Source: Chrysomallon squamiferum (taxonomy: Eukaryota; Mollusca; Gastropoda; Neomphalida; Peltospiridae). From it: a stretch of DNA of 64,000 nt. Below are positions 58,714-64,000 of this stretch, one piece after another. Both the position numbers and the translations under genes were made by a program. Position 1 is the first letter of the stretch. Each line of letters opens with the position of its first letter. Below the pieces are notes generated by a model. The model saw only the letters and a list, made by a program, of their open reading frames with translations. It had not been told where the DNA came from and ran no database searches. The stretch lies in NCBI GenBank assembly GCA_012295275.1, contig CM022669.1:12102980-12166979 (forward strand). The letters run 5' to 3'.

Positions 58714-61700
58714 TTATTTATTTTTTAATAATGTCATTGTGCATTTAGAAATTAAAATAAAGATTAATTTATTCATCCATCAGTCTGTCTAGAAACACAC
58801 ACACCCACACAAACACACAGATATTTTATTAAGATTTATTCTGACATTTATTTTTATTTTTATTAATGTTTATTTTTTTTTTTTTTTTTTTTTTTTTATA
58901 CATTTATTTGTATGAAAAAAGTGGGGAAAAACATGCATCCTCATAACATTATATTTGCTAAAATACTTAAGTACTAACACAAGCCATTTCTAAGTGCAAA
59001 TAATAACTGGAATGTCATAATAAACCAAATTAAAAATAATAATAAAAAAAATAATGGATCTAAAATTACATATATGTATCTTTTGTGGTACCAGTATTTC
59101 TATTTTATAAAATAAAAAGAAGTAAATGTCTATAATTATGTTACATAATTACTCTGTAAAATAATAAAATAAAAATAACAGGATTTCTCATATCCTGTAC
59201 AGTATGTGTGCTTCAGTAATTTTGTAGTTTTACTGACGATATTCTGGTAATAAACTTTGTTGACTGCAAAACAAAACAAGAATTTATTTCATTTGATTTG
59301 ACATTTGTTATTGTTTTCAAGCTACAATGATAAAATTTATACTTTGACATGACAGTTTATTTGGAAATAATCACAGTATATATATTGTGTATATATATAT
59401 ATATATATATAAAGATGTGTTTGTGTAACATAATATTTTTAGAACATACATATTTTTCTGTCTTTATGGATATTTTGTTTTATTATAAAATAATTTTCAT
59501 TATCTGTGTGTGTCTGTTTCTTTATGTGTCTGTGTGTCTGTGCACGTGTGCATGTAGATGGATATATAATTTAATTATCAATTGCCTGTCGAGAATGTGC
59601 TGAATCAGTGATCGTGTTGGTGGAAGAAACCTGACTGACGACATTTATTTGGTGTTCAGCCTGTCTCCGTACAGCTGTCGACCAGCAGAAATTCACAGTT
59701 ATCACATCAGCCTAATCAGCACATATTTTCTTGTTTTTCATCTAGTCAGACCATATGGCAGCAATAAAGCATAAATAAAATGTACTGAAAAACTGTGACA
59801 CTGAAATAGAAAACTGGTTGTTAATCCGAAAGAAAATGTAGTTGGGTATTGGGTGGTATTTGCATATCTAGATGAGACATAGTTGGATGTTAAATTATTT
59901 TAAATATTTTTTATTATTATTATTATTTTTTTATTATTATTTTAAATCCAACAATGTGTGTGTGTGTGTGTATACGTGTATATATATATATATATTTATT
60001 TATGTATGTGGTACCTACAGATGGACAATTGATCCTAGTCTATATTATTTAAATATTAAAACAGACATTTTTATTTAACATGATTATGTAGAAGTTAGCA
60101 GCATAGAGCATGTGTATTAACTTGAAACTAAAATTGAACTTATCTTAAAATAAAATAAACGGGTCATACAATATTCATGTTCAGTTCATATTTTCTTCTA
60201 CAATAAGCAATAAATATATATTAAGTCAATTTAATCAGAAATGAAGAAGATGATGATGATGATGATGATAATATCTTAAATATAAAACAAGGCTAAATAC
60301 AGACTGAGACAGTAAACGAATTTGAAAATAAACATACAAATAATTCATTACCTAAAATCCAGAAATTTATGCTGACATTTCACATAATTAACCTTACATA
60401 AAATCATAGTTTCCAGCTACCCTGTTACAGCAGTCTTATAATTATGCAGGAAATTTGTATTAGTGTGGTAATTTTATTATAGATAATTAGTTTTATTAGT
60501 TTTATTGTCTTAATTAACATCATAAAGCTGATAATGCTACACATTGTAGATTTTAATTTCTGTGATGATTATAAGAGATAATTGCCTGTGATTGATATGT
60601 TTTTTTTTTTATTATTAATGTTTATACTGAGTCACAATCAGCAGATTTTTGTATAACACAGCAGCTGTTGTACAGGCTATGATTGGAATGATGATTATTT
60701 TGTAGGTTTTAATTAATAACTGGGTTCCCAATTACAGTTATTGTGATAATTATTTTGTAGGTTTCATAGTTTGTAAATATCTGCAGGTTGTTATTAGTAC
60801 AATAATTATTTTTTTTTATATTAAATGTCAAATAAATTATAAATAAATAAAAATTAGTTACTACACACTGCAGTTAGTGTGACACCTGTTTTGTAGATTT
60901 CATGGTTTATTGATAATAATGTGCATTGCAATTTGTAATAATGTATATTACTGATAGTAGTTGATGTGATAATTATTTTGTAAATTTCATAGTTTATTTA
61001 TAGTGTTCTGCATTGTAGATTGTAATGAGAATACCTTTTTTGAATATAGTATTTTTTTTTTTTTTTTTTTAATAATATTACTGTTTTGCAGATTTTAGTT
61101 AATGTGATGCTTATTTTGTAAATTTCATGTTAATTTGTATAGTTATTACATATTATAGTTTTATAATTATTTTGTAGATTTCCAAGATTATTTGTAAAAA
61201 AAAATATATATTACTGATTACAATTATTTCAGATTTTACTCAATATCATATGTCTTGTAGATATGGCCACACATTACAAAGTCTGGGAGTCATGGAGATG
61301 AGAATAAATGTACAGGCATCGGATGATGTCTACCGCAACACCAGAGAAAAAATGACCTTGGCAGAAGAAGAGAACAAAAAAGTGTGGTAAGTGTCCTAAC
61401 AAATTGTTTTAATTAAAATAATTTTTTTTTTTTTTTAAATGGATTTAAATTTACTGTAAGAAATGTTAGAAATGTTAAAGCCAGTTTTTAAGATACAGGT
61501 TAGTAAAGTATAACTGTAATAAGTATGTAGCACTGAGAATTTCTATCTTTCAGTTTGTAAATATAAGTGTTTTGGCTCTCTGAAAATGAAGGATGTATTA
61601 TCTTTTTACTATAAGATACACTTTGGGAAAAATAACCCAAGAATAGACACACAGATATTTGTTTTCTTATTTTGTTTTATTGTTCAGTGTGTGTGTGTGT

Positions 61701-62998
61701 ATATATATATATATGTGTGTCTAGTAACTTAAAAATAACTTTTTGGAAGACATCTTTACAATATTATTATCTTCCATATTTTACTTATTTTAAGTTATTT
61801 TATTTGAATTTAATTTTCTCTCTCTCTTCAAACAGTACCAAAGAGATCAAACCCAGTGGACGGTACATCAGCAAGAAAGTGAAGAAAGTTCTGTCCAACA
61901 CTCCGCACCATCTTCTGTCTTCAAAGCACGTCAACACAGCAGCCCCCAAAGCCCTACCGCACAAAGTCTTGAACCCTCAGCCCTCGAGACTGTCCAACGC
62001 CCACTCTGCTGTCGGTGGGTCCAATCCATCCCCAGTGCCCATGTCACACCATTCCCCTAACAGGACAGTCGTAGGAAACTATTCTCCTAGCAAAGGAGTC
62101 AATCAGATGGTGTCTTCATCATCCAATCGTCCATCCGGTGGTTCAGCTGGACCAAGAAATAATTCTGCCCTTTATAACATGTCTTTCAGGTAAGATTTGT
62201 TGTTTTGTTTTTTTTGTATTTTTGTGTTGTATAGTCTTCCTTACAGAATAAAAGCTTGTGTCTAAAAGATACTTTTTTTTTTTTTATATATATATATATA
62301 TATATTTATACATGTTTGTTTTTCATTATTGTTATTATCATTTATTTGTTTCATTATTATTTATTTTATATAATTTTTGTTGTTGTTGTTGTTGTTATTA
62401 AAGTGTTCTTGGGGTGATATAGACATAGTCTGAATAATTTTTTTTGGACTTCTAAAGGATTGTTTTGTTTCAGGTTGGAGATTAATCTTTTCTGATAATA
62501 AAGTATAATTAATAACTCTGTTAAAATTGTCATAGAAATATTGAGGTAAAAGTACATATGTTTTACTTTCTTTCTTTTTTTTTGATTACCGATTTCAGAA
62601 TAAGCATAATGACATGCATTAATCTGCTGGTAATTAAATACAGAAATATTTTTGTTGTTTAATGTGCATTTATTGCACACAATTAAAAAAAACAAAACAA
62701 AAAAAAAAAAAAACAATCCAGCTAAACCAGCACATGAAATAATATTTCTTAATTTAATCTTTACCAGGGACAGAATAATCCACCTATTAGCTTTGAGACC
62801 ATACAAGAAGCCCGAGCTGTTGGTACGGTTACAGAGAGACGGAATCAAAGAAAAGGACAAAGGGTCTCTTGGAACTGTTCTGCACAAGGTGGCAGTGCTA
62901 GGTCGGGATAACGCGTACACGTTGGCAAAACACGCCTACAACGATGTGCGGCAGGACTGGCCTTTCTATTCACCTGCTGACAGAGCACTGTTAAAAAG
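47004..62998 (+). CDS. ELL: RNA polymerase II elongation factor ELL (5' part, continues past window)
   Basis: Exons are 47004-47135, 55971-56018, 58184-58308, 61261-61386, 61836-62189 and 62768-62998, all GT-AG and in phase, giving 338 codons so far. The start MAALLEGQDYGL and HVKLTDSALRALEEF match the ELL N-terminus. Exon 3 has FQFAFSNIPSDRNGSFECM. Exon 4 ends in an acidic EEENKK helix. Exon 5 begins CTKEIKPSGRYISKKVKKV and continues with a Ser/Pro/Asn-rich linker. Exon 6 is the conserved IIHLLALRPYKKPELLVRL segment ending QDWPFYSPADRALLKR. ELL suppresses Pol II pausing and joins the super and little elongation complexes in the nucleus. The C-terminal occludin-like domain must lie beyond 64000. 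Donor GTTTGT after 62998 shows that the gene continues. Confidence 0.97.
50053..50370 (+). repeat. Degenerate minisatellite, about 86-bp period
   Basis: Three to four diverged units in ELL intron 1. The recurring block is TATAAATG, CATA(C/T)TGAATATGC, then TTGTGA, CCTTTGA(T/A)GGACCT and TTGC(A/T)G. TATAAA blocks start near 50140, 50225 and 50313. No open frame. Confidence 0.65.
54150..54194. repeat. Palindromic (CA)n-(GT)n microsatellite
   Basis: About 14 CA units run directly into (GT)n through a central ACGT. The near-perfect palindrome of alternating purine and pyrimidine is over 30 bases long. Confidence 0.9.
55170..55410. repeat. (CATA)n / (CACATA) array
   Basis: About 240 bases of tetranucleotide and hexanucleotide variants. 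Long open frames on both strands (poly Tyr-Ile-His or Met-Tyr-Val-Cys) come from the repeat and are not genes. Confidence 0.9.
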
Positions 62999-63227
62999 GT
63001 TTGTCAGCCATTTACTGAAAATTAGTTTGTATGAATTTACTTACTTCAGTGTTTTTTTGTGGTAGGGGTGGGGTGGGTGTGTGTTGTATGGTGTTAAGTA
63101 TGTGATGCATACGAGTGTGCACTTGTGTGTTTGTGTATATGCGAATTACAGGGGTTCAGTTCACGTCAGTAATCTGTGGTATCATATTATGATATTAAGC
63201 AGTAAAAGATTATAAATGACTTCATCT

Positions 63228-63330
63228 TTTTTATTTATTTATTTATTTATTTATTTACTTATTTATTTACTTATTTATTTACTTATTTATATATTTATTT
63301 ATATATTTATTTATTTATTTATTTATTCAT
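63228..63330. repeat. (TTTA)n array in the ELL intron after exon 6
   Basis: About 100 bases of TTTA with TTAC and TATA variants. The rest of 62999-64000 is AT-rich intron without a recognised exon. Confidence 0.85.
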
Positions 63331-64000
63331 GAGAACAAAATAAGGTCATATGTTCCAGTTTCATGACAGTTTGGTTTCTAATTTTAAATGTAATGGTTTA
63401 TTTTGCTTTTTAATTTTATTTATATATCTATATATCTGTCTGTCTACCACCATCTATATATTTATACTAGAATAAATGTATTTTAGATAAACAGTATGTG
63501 TATATATATATATTTTTGAATAGTTTATATTTCATAAAAAAATGTTTATACATTTTGATAAAAAGTATGAAATATTTTACTGGGATTATATATATCATAT
63601 TATATATACTTTTTTTTATATAGATATGAAGAATATCACTGAATGTTTTTTTATTTTATTAAAATATTTTACAAAAACATATAAATCCAGACATCTGAAA
63701 CATACATTTAGAAAATGTCATATTTAACTGCTCATTTAAATTTCAATTTTATTAACTGGTGGATAATTCATTGCTTAATAAACAATACACATCATGTCAT
63801 TGCCACAGAATATTCCCTTAATGGAATTGCTGATTACCAATCAGCTCTGCTCTGCAAATTAAGAAACTTTCCACTAACCCATAATAGGGCAACACAGTAA
63901 ATTATTAACTAAATGACATAAGCATTGTTTTTAATCCCTAAAAATGCAAGTCTGAAGTTAGTATTAATATTAAAACTGAGATAATTATTAAAGATTTATT

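Overview
This is an AT-rich, intron-rich, microsatellite-laden animal nuclear genomic window. The gene content (TM2D3, AP5B1, ELL, alpha-tubulins) is metazoan. Discoidin-like 'FEICEI' exons, a trace of a familiar molluscan SINE core and several hAT-type miniature elements suggest a mollusc, probably a gastropod; this is inference, not proof. Coding exons are short islands of higher GC, and most listed open frames lie in simple repeats and are not genes.

Left part, 1.9-14.5 kb, minus strand. Two divergent alpha-tubulin genes sit in tandem (1911-4109 and 7023-9734). Each has the same three-exon structure with an intron directly after the ATG. Each follows a homologous terminal exon of a secreted cysteine-rich protein gene. 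The complete five-exon cysteine-rich gene is at 10563-14462. Only its last exon is recognisable at 4819-4952. The simplest history is one tandem duplication of a unit that begins inside an intron of the cysteine-rich gene and ends after the tubulin. Copy 1 has a basic C-terminal tail instead of the acidic tail, and copy 2 has a short tail without the terminal aromatic residue. Both have an arginine-rich loop where acetylatable Lys40 normally lies. Perfect TGACGTCA palindromes lie just upstream of both tubulin start codons.

Middle, 16.8-35.8 kb. TM2D3 (plus strand, five exons) converges on AP5B1 (minus strand, about 25 exons), the beta subunit of the AP-5 adaptor. Nearly all AP5B1 exons join in phase; one junction does not and may hide a microexon.

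Right-centre, 35.8-47 kb, is gene-poor. It holds GA/CT microsatellites, a foldback inverted repeat, an intact-ended hAT-type MITE, three orphan plus-strand exons (two discoidin-like), and a recent inverted copy of an AP5B1 intron-exon segment that ends in poly(A).

Right part, 47.0-64 kb, plus strand. This is the 5' half of ELL (RNA polymerase II elongation factor): six exons, with an 8.8-kb first intron full of simple repeats. The gene runs off the window.

All exon boundaries were read by eye from GT-AG sites, reading phase and protein similarity known from memory; no alignment was run.
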